A stretch of 49,545 nucleotides of DNA, taken from contig CAKXKM010000005.1 of assembly GCA_934876235.1 (NCBI GenBank), positions 1-49,545 of the forward strand, in the 5' to 3' direction. The first letter of the stretch is position 1; every line of letters starts with the position of its first letter. Source of the stretch: Collinsella sp. AF02-46-1. Lineage in GTDB: Bacteria; Actinomycetota; Coriobacteriia; Coriobacteriales; Coriobacteriaceae. The position numbers and the translations under genes were made by a program. Shown one piece after another: positions 1-8,814 of this stretch. Under the pieces are notes generated by a model. That model worked only from the letters and a program-made list of their open reading frames with translations. It did not search any database and was not told where the DNA came from.

Positions 1-1479
1 GGCGTCCTTGCCGCGGCCCCAGCGCCAGACCTTGTCACCCAGCCAGGCGCGCACCGGGGCGAGATCGCCGCTTGCGCACGCCGCCTCGAGGTCGATGCCA
101 TCGCGCTCCATGGCCGGCACGTACTGCGCATCGTAGGCGGAGCCGAGTGCGTACGTGGGGAAGTAGCCAAAGCTGCCGCCGCTCCAGTGCGTGTCCTGCA
201 GTGCGCCCATGGCGTTGTTGGGAACTTCGAGGCCGAGGTACTTGCGGGTGAGGTCGGCCCACAGGCCGGGCACGTCCTTGGCGGTCGCCTCGCCGGAGAA
301 CAGCAGGCGCTCGATCTCGTAGCGGATCATGATGTGCAGCGGGTAGGTGAGCTCGTCGGCCTCGGTGCGGATGAGGGACGGGGTTGCGATGTTGACCGCG
401 CGGTACAGCTCGTCTTCGGTTACGCCGTTGTAGACCTCGGGGACATGGCGGCGGAGCAGCCCGAGCAGCGGGGTCATGAACGCGCGGCTGCGGCCGACGG
501 TGTTCTCGAAGAAGCGGCTCTGGCTCTCGTGGATGCCCATGGAGGTGCCGCCCTCCAAGCATGTGCGCGCATAGGCGGGATTGACGCCCAGCTCGTACAT
601 GGTGTGCCCCGCCTCGTGGATGATGCTGTAGACGTTGGAGATGCAGTCGTCCTCGTAGATGTGCGTCGCGATGCGCGCATCACCCACGGCAAAGCCCTCG
701 CTAAACGGATGCTCGGTAAAGGCAAGCGTGGTGTCGTCCAGGTCCAGGCCGACAAGCTTCATAAGGTCGAAGCTCATGGCGCGCTGGGCAGCCTCGGGCA
801 CGTGGGCGTGCAAAAAGTCGGCAGCCGGCTGCTGGCCGCGCTCGCCGATGGCGTGCACGAGCGGCACGACCGTGGCCTTGACCTCATCGCAAAAAGCATC
901 GAAGCTCTTGGCGGAAAGGCCGCGCTCGTACTGGTCGAGCCAAACGTCGTATGGATCGCGCTTGGGGTCCATGAGCTCGGCCTGATGCTTAAGTTGGGCG
1001 ACGATTCTATCCACATAGGTCTCAAAGCTCGCCCAGTCGTTGGCTGCCTTGGCCTTGTGCCACACGGCGTCCGCCTCGCAGGTGAGCCTGGTCCAGGCCT
1101 CGGCTTCTTCGGTGGGGATGGCACCGGCCTCACGTTGATCGCGGCCGAGCACACGGATCTCGTCGAGCAGCTGAGGGTCGTCGATTTTGCCGCCGGCGAC
1201 GGTCTCGCGTGCTAACGAGCGTACGAGCTCAACGGACTTCTCGCTGGTCAGCAGCTTGTGATGCTCGCCGGCAAGCGTGCCCATGGCGTCGGCACGCGCT
1301 GCTGCGCCGTTGGCAGGAGCAATCGTCGCTCCATCGAACTCGGCAATCTTGAGCAGGTACTCGCGGGTCCACAGTTTGCCTTCGAGCTTGCGGAATTTTT
1401 TGACGGCCTTATCGACCTTGATACCTTTGGGCGTCTTGCCCGCCGCGGGCTTGGCCTTCTTATCGTACTTCTTTCCCAT
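1..1479 (-). CDS. M32 family metallocarboxypeptidase (Taq-type), C-terminus cut by window edge
   Basis: Zinc metallocarboxypeptidase that removes C-terminal residues from peptides in the cytoplasm. The reverse-strand frame stays open from an ATG at 1479 to the window edge (493 codons). It contains the zinc motif HEAGH (residues 288-292) and the family-specific GIHESQSRFFEN segment (around residues 315-326), both diagnostic of M32. Family members are usually about 500 residues, so only the last few are missing. There is no signal peptide. It is transcribed divergently from the pheST T-box leader. The lysine-rich N-terminus is slightly longer than usual. Family assignment is secure; physiological substrates are unknown. 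Confidence 0.93.
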   Translation of the reverse strand, partial: MGKKYDKKAKPAAGKTPKGIKVDKAVKKFRKLEGKLWTREYLLKIAEFDGATIAPANGAAARADAMGTLAGEHHKLLTSEKSVELVRSLARETVAGGKIDDPQLLDEIRVLGRDQREAGAIPTEEAEAWTRLTCEADAVWHKAKAANDWASFETYVDRIVAQLKHQAELMDPKRDPYDVWLDQYERGLSAKSFDAFCDEVKATVVPLVHAIGERGQQPAADFLHAHVPEAAQRAMSFDLMKLVGLDLDDTTLAFTEHPFSEGFAVGDARIATHIYEDDCISNVYSIIHEAGHTMYELGVNPAYARTCLEGGTSMGIHESQSRFFENTVGRSRAFMTPLLGLLRRHVPEVYNGVTEDELYRAVNIATPSLIRTEADELTYPLHIMIRYEIERLLFSGEATAKDVPGLWADLTRKYLGLEVPNNAMGALQDTHWSGGSFGYFPTYALGSAYDAQYVPAMERDGIDLEAACASGDLAPVRAWLGDKVWRWGRGKDA

Positions 1480-1611
1480 ACTTATATCCTTGATCTCGCA
1501 GACCGGACGCCACGGGTGGGCGTGCGGCCAGTTTGCACAGCTACCTGCCTTGTACCCAGTGCGAACAAAACGGAACGCGGCGATGCACACGCAGAATGTG
1601 TTATCCTATAG

Positions 1612-1900
1612 CCCAATGCGTTGACGGAGAGGGTTTTGCCCGCCGCGTCGCCGGCAAGAGAGGGAAGGTCATGGGCTGCGAGCCTTCCTGCGGTGACAAG
1701 GGCCAAGCGTTCACTCCCGAGCAGCGACCTCAACGGGCACGCGGCCAGCGGTGGCGAAGCCCCAGTAGGGAAGCCGTGAGCCTCGCGACAAGGGGCACAG
1801 AGTGGGCGCGGCGGGCCAGACATCCGCCGGGTCAAACAAGGTGGTACCGCGGAATTCAACCGTCCTTGGGCAATGCACATGCCCGAGGGCGGTTTTTTTT
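1612..1900 (+). promoter_or_regulatory. T-box leader (tRNA-Phe sensing) of pheST
   Basis: The conserved T-box sequence AGGTGGTACCGCGG lies at 1839-1852 and is followed directly by an intrinsic terminator, the standard arrangement of a T-box riboswitch. In this family uncharged tRNA pairs with the T-box and stabilises an antiterminator, so the downstream synthetase genes are read when charged tRNA is scarce. The downstream genes are phenylalanyl-tRNA synthetase, so the specifier should be a Phe codon. A TTC at 1685-1687 is a possible specifier, but I could not fold Stem I convincingly by eye. The 5' limit is approximate. Confidence 0.9.
1860..1900 (+). terminator. Intrinsic terminator of the T-box leader
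   Basis: A stem of about 13 bp pairs 1860-1872 with 1880-1892 and is followed by eight T residues. It is the off-state terminator of the pheST T-box. Confidence 0.9.
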
Positions 1901-1986
1901 ATTACCGAACCGGGCCGCGTTTTCACAACGCCAGACGGTGGCAGCCGCCTCGGCAAACGGAGAGCGCGAGAGACGAAAGGGAAGAC

Positions 1987-3063
1987 ATGAGTCTGATTGA
2001 TGATCTGGTCAAACTCGAGGAAGAGGCCAAGGAGCTCGTCGCAGGCGCCGACGACGCAGCCAAGCTCGAGGCTGCGCGCGTTGAGCTGCTCGGCCGCAAG
2101 GGCCGCATCACCGGCCTGATGCGCATGATGGGCAAGCTCGCCCCCGAGGATCGTCCCGTGATGGGCAAGCGAGCCAACGAGATGCGCCAGCTGATTGAGG
2201 GCATGCTCGACGAGCGCAACACCGAGATGAAGGCCGCCGCCCTCAAGCGCGCACTGGAGCACGACGCCGTCGACATCACGCTGCCGGGCATCCGTCCGCA
2301 GATCGGCCACCAGCACCTGATCAAGCAAATCATCGAGGAGGCCGAGGACATCTTCTGCGGCATCGGCTACACCGTCGAGTCCGGCCCCATGGTCGACACC
2401 TCCTACTACAACTTCACCGCGCTCAACGCTCCCATGGATCACCCGAGCCGCTCGGCCCGCGATACCTTCTACGTGGTCGACAACAACCCCGGCAGCGTCG
2501 CGCACCCCGAGGCTCACGCCCACGGCGAGTCCGACGTGCTGCTGCGCACCCAGACTTCGGGCGTGCAGATCCACACTATGGAGTCGCAGAAGCCGCCCAT
2601 CTACATGATCTGCCCGGGCACCGTCTACCGTCCCGACACGGCCGATGCCTGCCACCTGCCGCAGTTCAACCAGATCGAGGGCCTGGTCGTCGACGAGGGC
2701 ATCACCTTTGGCGACCTGAAGGGCACGCTCGACTACTTTGTTAAGTGCATGTTTGGCGAGGATCGCAAGACGCGTTACCGCCCGCACTTCTTCCCCTTCA
2801 CCGAGCCCAGCTGCGAGGTGGACGTGAGCTGCCACGTGTGCGGCGGCAAGGGCTGCAACTTCTGCAAGCACAGCGGCTGGATCGAGATCTTGGGCTGCGG
2901 CATGGTCGACCCCAACGTCCTGATCAACTGCGGCATCGATCCCGAGAAGTACACCGGCTTCGCCTTTGGCATTGGCGCCGAGCGCGTCGCGGCCCTGCGC
3001 TACGACCTGCCGGACCTCAGAACGCTCATGACGGGCGATATGCGCTTCTTGAACCAATTTTAA
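1987..3063 (+). CDS. pheS: Phenylalanine--tRNA ligase alpha subunit
   Basis: Catalytic alpha subunit of the alpha2-beta2 phenylalanyl-tRNA synthetase, which charges tRNA-Phe in the cytoplasm. The 358-residue protein has an N-terminal coiled-coil region (about 1-90), then the class II core. The conserved cysteine-rich stretch CHVCGGKGCNFCK, followed by GWIEILGCGMV, is typical of bacterial PheS. The start is the ATG at 1987, preceded by AAAGGGA; an open frame continues further upstream through the T-box terminator but is leader RNA, not protein. pheT follows after 180 bp that hold a palindromic repeat. Expression is controlled by the T-box upstream. Confidence 0.98.
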   Translation: MSLIDDLVKLEEEAKELVAGADDAAKLEAARVELLGRKGRITGLMRMMGKLAPEDRPVMGKRANEMRQLIEGMLDERNTEMKAAALKRALEHDAVDITLPGIRPQIGHQHLIKQIIEEAEDIFCGIGYTVESGPMVDTSYYNFTALNAPMDHPSRSARDTFYVVDNNPGSVAHPEAHAHGESDVLLRTQTSGVQIHTMESQKPPIYMICPGTVYRPDTADACHLPQFNQIEGLVVDEGITFGDLKGTLDYFVKCMFGEDRKTRYRPHFFPFTEPSCEVDVSCHVCGGKGCNFCKHSGWIEILGCGMVDPNVLINCGIDPEKYTGFAFGIGAERVAALRYDLPDLRTLMTGDMRFLNQF

Positions 3064-3190
3064 GTTGACCTGTCCCGGCGGCTTCCCGAGCCACCGCACC
3101 TTGCCTTTCAATCGTCGGTTGCGTACCTAAGTACGCGGCCCTCCTCTTTCAAGGCAATCTGCGGCACCTCGGAAACCCGTCTCCGTAGCT
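3062..3190. repeat. Imperfect intergenic palindrome between pheS and pheT
   Basis: A long imperfect hairpin: CCGAG (3086) pairs with CTCGG (3168), CCGCA with TGCGG, and TTGCCTT with AAGGCAA. The centre holds a perfect GCGTAC/GTACGC hairpin at 3121-3136. The left flank reads GTTGACCTGTCC, close to the flank of the repeat at 14461 (GTTAACCTGTCC). It probably belongs to the same loose family as the elements at 5710 and 14473. There is no T-run, so it is not an obvious terminator within the pheST operon. Confidence 0.6.
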
Positions 3191-3243
3191 GGAGTTTTCC
3201 GTCTGCTTATTGCAGGCGTTACAGATGAAAGGAGACCAGTTAG

Positions 3244-5697
3244 ATGCGCGTTTCTTACGACTGGCTCAAGACCATGATCGATATTCCGGAGGATCCCAAG
3301 ACCCTTTCGGACGAATATATCCGTACCGGCACCGAGGTCGAGGCGATCGACACCGTGGGCGAGTCCTTCGACCACGTGGTGACCGCTCAGGTGCTCACCA
3401 AAACCCCGCACCCCGATAGCGACCATATGTATGTGTGCTCGGTCGACGTGGGTGACAAGAACCTTGACGCTGACGGCAATCCCGCTCCGCTGCAGATCGT
3501 CTGCGGCGCGCAGAACTTCAAGGCCGGCGACCACATCGTCACGGCCATGATCGGCGCTGTCCTGCCCGGCGACGTCAAGATCAAGAAGAGCAAGCTTCGC
3601 GGCGTTGTGTCCATGGGCATGAACTGCTCCGCGCGCGAGCTCGGGCTGGGTGGCGACCACTCCGGCATCATGATTCTGCCCGAGGACACGCCCTGCGGTA
3701 TGCCGTTTGCCGAGTATGTGGGCTCGAGCGACACCGTGCTCGACTGTGAGATCACGCCCAACCGCCCCGACTGCCTGTCCATGATCGGCATGGCCCGCGA
3801 GACCGGTGCCATTTTCGACCGCGATTTCCATGTGGAGCTGCCCGCCATCAAGGCGGAGACCGGCCGTGCGACCGACGACGAGCTTTCGGTCGAGATTGCC
3901 GACGAGGGCCTGTGTGACCGCTACGTTGCCCGCATCGTGCGCAACGTCAAGGTCGGCCCGTCGCCCGACTGGATGGTCAAGCGCCTCAACGCCCTGGGCG
4001 TGCGCCCGCACAACAACATCGTCGACATCACCAACTACGTGATGATGCTCACCGGCCAGCCGCTGCACGCCTTTGACCTCGACACCTTTGCCGAGCGCGA
4101 TGGCCACCGTCGCGTGGTGGTTCGCGCCGCCCAGCAGGACGAGAAGTTCACGACGCTCGATGGCGAGGAGCGTGTGCTCGACGCCGGCATGGGCCTCATC
4201 ACCGACGGCGAGCGTCCCGTGGCGCTGGCCGGCGTTATGGGTGGCATGGATTCCGAGATCGAGGACGATACCGTTGACGTGATGGTCGAGAGCGCCTGCT
4301 TCAACGCCGGCCGCACCTCGCACACCAGCCGTGACCTGTCGCTGATCTCCGACGCCTCCATTCGCTTTGAGCGCCAGGTTGACGAGACCGGCTGCGTGGA
4401 TGTCGCCAACGTTACCTGCGCGCTCATCGAAGAGATCGCCGGCGGCGAGGTTGCTCCCGGCTATGTCGACGTTTTCCCCGCGCCCAAGACCATCGACAGC
4501 ATTAAGCTGCGCCTGGCCCGTGTGCACGCCATCTGCGGTGCCGACATCGAGCCCGACTTTATCGAGCGTTCGCTCACCCGTCTGGGCTGCACCGTCGAGC
4601 GCGACGGTGAGGACTTCATGGTCACGCCGCCGAGCTTCCGTCCCGACCTGCCGCGTGAGATCGACCTGATCGAGGAGGTCCTGCGCCTATGGGGCATGGG
4701 CCGCGTCACGGCGACCATTCCGGCTGCCAAGAACCACATCGGCGGCCTGACGCGCGAGCAGAAGCTTACCCGCAAGGTCGGCGAGATCCTGCGCGCCTGT
4801 GGCCTCAACGAGACCACGACCTTTGGCTTTGCCGCCCCGGGCGACCTGGAGAAGATTGGCATGTCCACCGAAGGCCGCGGCTGCCCCGTGGTGCTCATGA
4901 ACCCGCTGGTGGCCGAGCAGACCGAGATGCGTCGTTCGCTGCTGCCGGGCCTGCTGCAGTCCGTGGCCTACAACGAGGCGCACGGTACGCCCAACGTGCA
5001 CCTGTACGAGGTCGGCAACCTGTTCCACGGTCGCGAGAACGCCAGCCTGCCCAAGGAGACCAAGTCCGTGGCGGGCGTGCTCTCGGGCCAGTGGAGCGAG
5101 CAGTCCTGGAACATGAAGTACCGCAAGCTGCGCTTCTTCTTTGGCAAGGGCATTGTCGAGGAGCTGCTCGCCCAGCTGCGCATCGAGAAGGTTCGCTTCC
5201 GTCCCGTCGAGGGCGAGGGCTACGCTTTCTTGCAGCCGGGTCGTGCGGCCGAGGTTCTGTCCGGCGGAACCGTGCTGGGCTGGGTCGGCGAGATTCACCC
5301 CGAGGCGCGCGAGGCGATGGGCATCGATGAGGTCGTCGTTGCCTTTGAGCTCGACCTGGACAAGCTGATCAAGGGCGCCCGCAACCAGGAGAACTACCGC
5401 GAGTTCTCGCAGTACCCGGCCGTTGAGCACGACCTTGCCATTGTGGTCGACAATGCCGTGACCTGCGAGGATCTTGAGCGCCGTATTACCAGCGCCGGCG
5501 GCAAGCTGCTCGAGGGCGTGCGCCTGTTCGATGTCTACCGCGATCCGGTTCGTATCGGCAAGGGCAAGAAGTCCATGGCCTTTGCGCTCACGTATCGCTC
5601 GGACGACCACACGCTTACTAGCGAAGAGGTCGAGAAGGCGCACCAGAAGATCGTCACCAAGGTGTGCAAGGGCGTAAACGGCGAAGTCCGCTCGTAA
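3244..5697 (+). CDS. pheT: Phenylalanine--tRNA ligase beta subunit
   Basis: Beta subunit of phenylalanyl-tRNA synthetase (817 residues, normal length), responsible for tRNA binding and for editing mischarged Tyr-tRNA-Phe. The domain order is visible: an EMAP/tRNA-binding fold at about 40-155, B3/B4 editing domain near 210-370, B5 domain near 415-480, a catalytic-like core, and the ferredoxin-like anticodon-binding domain from about residue 719 (EFSQYPAVEHDLAIVVD) to the end. ATG 3244 is preceded by AAAGGAG. It is co-transcribed with pheS under the T-box and followed by a very stable hairpin at 5710. Confidence 0.98.
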   Translation: MRVSYDWLKTMIDIPEDPKTLSDEYIRTGTEVEAIDTVGESFDHVVTAQVLTKTPHPDSDHMYVCSVDVGDKNLDADGNPAPLQIVCGAQNFKAGDHIVTAMIGAVLPGDVKIKKSKLRGVVSMGMNCSARELGLGGDHSGIMILPEDTPCGMPFAEYVGSSDTVLDCEITPNRPDCLSMIGMARETGAIFDRDFHVELPAIKAETGRATDDELSVEIADEGLCDRYVARIVRNVKVGPSPDWMVKRLNALGVRPHNNIVDITNYVMMLTGQPLHAFDLDTFAERDGHRRVVVRAAQQDEKFTTLDGEERVLDAGMGLITDGERPVALAGVMGGMDSEIEDDTVDVMVESACFNAGRTSHTSRDLSLISDASIRFERQVDETGCVDVANVTCALIEEIAGGEVAPGYVDVFPAPKTIDSIKLRLARVHAICGADIEPDFIERSLTRLGCTVERDGEDFMVTPPSFRPDLPREIDLIEEVLRLWGMGRVTATIPAAKNHIGGLTREQKLTRKVGEILRACGLNETTTFGFAAPGDLEKIGMSTEGRGCPVVLMNPLVAEQTEMRRSLLPGLLQSVAYNEAHGTPNVHLYEVGNLFHGRENASLPKETKSVAGVLSGQWSEQSWNMKYRKLRFFFGKGIVEELLAQLRIEKVRFRPVEGEGYAFLQPGRAAEVLSGGTVLGWVGEIHPEAREAMGIDEVVVAFELDLDKLIKGARNQENYREFSQYPAVEHDLAIVVDNAVTCEDLERRITSAGGKLLEGVRLFDVYRDPVRIGKGKKSMAFALTYRSDDHTLTSEEVEKAHQKIVTKVCKGVNGEVRS

Positions 5698-5709
5698 TCT
5701 TTGCTGTTC

Positions 5710-5804
5710 GGAACCCGCCCCCTGCGGGGTTTTCACGGCAACGTCCTCGCCACTTCGCGGCTGCGGGATGTTGCCTTAGAAAACCCCTCTCGGGGGCGGG
5801 TTCC
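5710..5804. repeat. Very stable 95-nt palindrome after pheT (intergenic repeat family)
   Basis: A perfect 13-bp outer stem (5710-5722 with 5792-5804), then a 9-bp stem GGGGTTTTC/GAAAACCCC, then GGCAAC/GTTGCC. The stems are separated by the small asymmetric loops TGCG and CTCT. The same architecture recurs at 14473-14561 and in part at 14676. There is no poly-T tail, though it may still end or stabilise the pheST transcript. It resembles a REP-like or miniature palindromic repeat. Confidence 0.75.
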
Positions 5805-5933
5805 TGCGTTAACCTTGTTGCGAGCGGATCGCACCTTCTTCCGGGTGACCGGAAAGTTGGGAGTGCATGGGCCCTTTATTGGGCGGTGCGTGGACCTGGG
5901 CTAATAACGTACGTATTGCAAGGGCGTGCTGCG

Positions 5934-5999
5934 TTGTGGGCGGTGCGCCTTTTTGTTAGTATGCAGAGTCGGTGTTACGGATTGTTGGAAACGTAACAC
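5934..5999 (+). promoter_or_regulatory. Promoter and palindromic operator of the cbiMQO operon
   Basis: A -35 TTGTGG (5934-5939) and an extended -10 TGTTAGTAT (hexamer 5957-5962) are 17 bp apart. A perfect inverted repeat follows just downstream of the expected start site: GTGTTACG (5972-5979) and CGTAACAC (5992-5999) with a 12-nt spacer. Its position suggests repressor binding that blocks transcription, plausibly by a metal-responsive regulator. NikR operators have a comparable layout but a different sequence. No cobalamin riboswitch was recognisable here. Confidence 0.7.
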
Positions 6000-6023
6000 A
6001 CAACGTTCTGATTGAGAGGGCTC

Positions 6024-7106
6024 ATGCATATTCCCGATAATTATCTGTCCCCGCAGACCGATGCCGTTATGGCGGTGGCGATGGTGCCCGTATGGGTTCA
6101 CTGCATCAAAAAGGTGCGCGCCACGCTCGATCGCGAGCATATGGCGTTCCTGGGCATCTGCGCCGCATTCTCCTTCTTGCTCATGATGTTCAACGTTCCG
6201 CTGCCCGGCGGTACCACTGGTCACGCCGTCGGCGGCGCACTCATCGCGCTGCTGCTGGGCCCCGAGGCCGCGGCTATCGCTGTCTCGGTCGCTCTGGCGC
6301 TGCAGGCGCTGCTGTTTGGCGACGGCGGCGTTCTGTCGTTTGGCGCCAACTGCTTTAACATGGCCTTTGTGCTGCCGTTTGTCGCTGCTATCGTGTTCCG
6401 TGCGCTCAACAGCCGTCTGCACGACAAGAGCTGGGGCACCTCGGTTTCTGCCATCGTGAGCGGTTGGGTCGGCCTGTGCCTGGCGGCCCTGTGCGCGGCA
6501 ATCGAGTTTGGTATTCAGCCGATGCTCTTCACCAACGCTTCGGGCGCCCCTCTGTACTGCCCCTTCCCGCTGTCCGTGGCTATTCCGGCCATGTTGATCC
6601 CGCATATGCTGGTTGCCGGCGTGATCGAGGGCGTGGCGACGGCCGCCATCTACGGCTTCATTAAGAAGACGGCGCCGAGCATTATCGTCGGCCCCGAAGC
6701 CGCCGATGGCCAGCTTGCCGCCGATGGTACCGCCAAGAAGACTTCCCTGATTCCCACGCTCATTCTGGTCGCCGTGCTTGTCGTGGCTACGCCGCTCGGC
6801 TTGCTCGCCACCGGTGACGCCTGGGGTGAGTGGGACGCCGAGGGCGCCGCGACCGCCGTTCAGGAGGCTGGCGACGACAGCCTGCAGGCTTCGGTCGGCC
6901 TCGACACCCCGACCTTTGCCGACGCCCTGCCCACGGGCGATTATCTGCAGGCCTATTCCGAGGAGCAGGGCCTTGGCTTTGCCGGCCAGGCTGCGATGTA
7001 TATTCTTTCGGGCGTGATTGGCGTGGCGGTGCTCACCATCACATTCCGCCTGGTCTCGCTGACGGTCAAGGAAAGCGGTGCTCATGGCAATAGCCGAGCT
7101 GCCTAG
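6024..7106 (+). CDS. cbiM: Cobalt/nickel ECF transporter S component, CbiM-CbiN type fusion
   Basis: Substrate-binding membrane component of an energy-coupling factor transporter for Co2+ or Ni2+. The start is fixed by the family N-terminus Met-His (MHIPDNYLSP): the free N-terminus and His2 take part in metal binding, so ATG 6024 with GAGAGG upstream is right and the in-frame ATG at 6012 is not. The 360-residue protein has about six hydrophobic segments up to residue 230. A C-terminal part follows with a helix, a soluble loop and a last helix (about 245-350), equivalent to CbiN/NikN fused to CbiM. It overlaps cbiQ by 23 bp. Co2+ versus Ni2+ specificity cannot be decided by eye. Confidence 0.92.
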   Translation: MHIPDNYLSPQTDAVMAVAMVPVWVHCIKKVRATLDREHMAFLGICAAFSFLLMMFNVPLPGGTTGHAVGGALIALLLGPEAAAIAVSVALALQALLFGDGGVLSFGANCFNMAFVLPFVAAIVFRALNSRLHDKSWGTSVSAIVSGWVGLCLAALCAAIEFGIQPMLFTNASGAPLYCPFPLSVAIPAMLIPHMLVAGVIEGVATAAIYGFIKKTAPSIIVGPEAADGQLAADGTAKKTSLIPTLILVAVLVVATPLGLLATGDAWGEWDAEGAATAVQEAGDDSLQASVGLDTPTFADALPTGDYLQAYSEEQGLGFAGQAAMYILSGVIGVAVLTITFRLVSLTVKESGAHGNSRAA

Positions 7107-7920
7107 TTGGCTTGCGGCCGAGGAGCGTTACGAGCCCGCGGGGGCTCGGCATCGTGTGATGCAAAAGAATGTCCTGCACCTGGCGAGCCTGCTTGAGCGG
7201 GTTCGCCTGGGTGGAGGCGCGCACGAGGGCGGGTCGATGGTCGACCGCGCCCTTTCTTGCGTTTCGGCTCCGGTGCGCCTGGTGGGGATGTTCGTTTGCG
7301 TCCTGTGCGTGTGTCTGACGCAGAGCCCGCTGTACCTCATGTTGATGGCGGCCATCGCGCTGGTGCTCGTTGCCGTGCGCCCCGTACGCGGGCTGCGTGC
7401 GACCTTTGTACCGGCGCTCGGCGCCACGGGGCTTGCGGTGGTTCTGGCACTGCCTGCCCTGCTGCTGGGCGCTTCTGCCGCGGGCGCCATGCTCAAGATC
7501 GCGCTCAAGACGTTCATTAACGTGTCGTTCGTGCTGGGCGTTTCGTGGACGCTCACCTGGAGCCGCATGTCGGCGGCGCTCAAGACGCTACAGCTGCCCG
7601 ACGAGGTCATCTTTACGTTTGATATGGCGCTCAAGCACATCGAGGTGCTGGGACGCACGGCGCACGATCTGACCGAATCGGTCATGCTGCGCAGTGTGGG
7701 TCGTGCGCCTGCGGGTTTTTCGCGTACCGATTCGATCGCGGGTATCATGGGCATGACCTTTATCAAGGCGATGGAATGCAGCCGCGCGATGGACGAGGCT
7801 ATGCTTTGCCGTGGCTTTGCCGGTGCGTATCCGACTCCCGCGCGGAGCGGCTTTGGCTGGCGCGATGCGGTCTATGCGGTCGTCGTGGTGCTGCTCGCCG
7901 TGTTGTGCGCGGTGCTGTAG
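7084..7920 (+). CDS. cbiQ: ECF transporter T component CbiQ
   Basis: Transmembrane coupling protein of the cobalt/nickel ECF transporter; it links ATP hydrolysis by CbiO to movement of the CbiM module. The 278-residue protein has several hydrophobic segments (about 60-160 and the C-terminus). It also has the two cytoplasmic coupling motifs: a first near SVMLRSVGRAP and a second near SRAMDEAMLCRGF, corresponding to the Ala-x-Arg-Gly motifs of EcfT proteins. ATG 7084 has GGAAAG upstream and overlaps the end of cbiM, so translation is probably coupled. Confidence 0.9.
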   Translation: MAIAELPSWLAAEERYEPAGARHRVMQKNVLHLASLLERVRLGGGAHEGGSMVDRALSCVSAPVRLVGMFVCVLCVCLTQSPLYLMLMAAIALVLVAVRPVRGLRATFVPALGATGLAVVLALPALLLGASAAGAMLKIALKTFINVSFVLGVSWTLTWSRMSAALKTLQLPDEVIFTFDMALKHIEVLGRTAHDLTESVMLRSVGRAPAGFSRTDSIAGIMGMTFIKAMECSRAMDEAMLCRGFAGAYPTPARSGFGWRDAVYAVVVVLLAVLCAVL

Positions 7921-7964
7921 CGCGGGCGGCCGAGCCGTCGATGTGGATAGGGAAGGGCGACGTT

Positions 7965-8735
7965 TTGGCAAACGATACGAATGGCGTGATGGGCGCGAGC
8001 GGTGCTACTGGCGCCAAGAGCGTGCCGCTCATCGAGTTTCGCGACGTGCTGTTCTCCTATGCGGGGCATACGGTTGTCGATGGTGTGTCGCTGCAGGTCG
8101 ATCGTGGTGAACTCGTTGCCCTACTCGGTCCCAACGGCTGCGGTAAGACGACGATTATGCGCCTTATCAACGGTCTTGAACTAGCGGACGCGGGTGCGTA
8201 CCTGTTTGACGGGCACGTGATCGATGCGGCATATCTCAAGGATTCCGCAGCCGCTCAGCGTTTTCATCAGCGCGTGGGCTTTGTGTTTCAGAATGCCGAC
8301 GCCCAGCTGTTCTGCGCTACGGTGGGCGAGGAAGTTGCTTTTGGTCCCGCGCAGATGGGGCTGCCGGCAGACGAGCTCGAGCGCCGCGTGCGCGATGCCA
8401 TGGAGCTGTTCCAGGTTGCCGATCTGGTCGATGCCTCGCCCTATCAGCTTTCGGGCGGGCAAAAGAAGCGCGTGGCGCTTGCTGCCGTCGTGTCGATGAA
8501 CCCCGATATCCTGGTGCTCGACGAGCCTACCAACGGACTTGACGAGGACTCGTGCGACATCGTGGTCAACTTTCTACTGGCCTATGTTGCTGCCGGTAAG
8601 ACGGTCTTGATGAGCACGCACCATCAGGATTTGGTACGACGCCTGGGTGCCCGCGCCATCTATATCGATCGATATCACCATGTGGTCGAGGTGCCGGTGT
8701 CGTCGTATGGAACCGAGAGCGGCGCTGCGGAATAG
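7965..8735 (+). CDS. cbiO: ECF transporter ATPase CbiO
   Basis: Cytoplasmic ATP-binding subunit that powers the CbiMQ metal transporter. It has Walker A GPNGCGKTT (about residue 55), the ABC signature YQLSGGQKKR (about 160), Walker B ILVLDEP and the switch histidine in MSTHHQD. The start is uncertain: TTG 7965 has a good Shine-Dalgarno (GGGAAGGG, seven bases away), whereas the in-frame ATG at 7941 has none, so TTG is preferred (256 aa). It is the third gene of the operon. A single ATPase gene implies a CbiO homodimer. Confidence 0.92.
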   Translation: MANDTNGVMGASGATGAKSVPLIEFRDVLFSYAGHTVVDGVSLQVDRGELVALLGPNGCGKTTIMRLINGLELADAGAYLFDGHVIDAAYLKDSAAAQRFHQRVGFVFQNADAQLFCATVGEEVAFGPAQMGLPADELERRVRDAMELFQVADLVDASPYQLSGGQKKRVALAAVVSMNPDILVLDEPTNGLDEDSCDIVVNFLLAYVAAGKTVLMSTHHQDLVRRLGARAIYIDRYHHVVEVPVSSYGTESGAAE

Positions 8736-8814
8736 TTGCTGCGTAGAGCGTGCGTAGCGGCCCGCGCGGCTTTGCCGTGATGGTATAGTTATCCAGGTTT
8801 TTATGGGGGTGGCT

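Noticed and set aside
1873..1986. An N-terminal extension of PheS starting at ATG 1873
   Set aside because: It would translate through the T-box terminator; the standard PheS N-terminus begins at ATG 1987 with its own Shine-Dalgarno.
5805..6011. A cobalamin riboswitch upstream of the cobalt/nickel transporter
   Set aside because: No B12-box-like sequence or the expected 200-nt leader is visible; the promoter and palindrome explain the region better.
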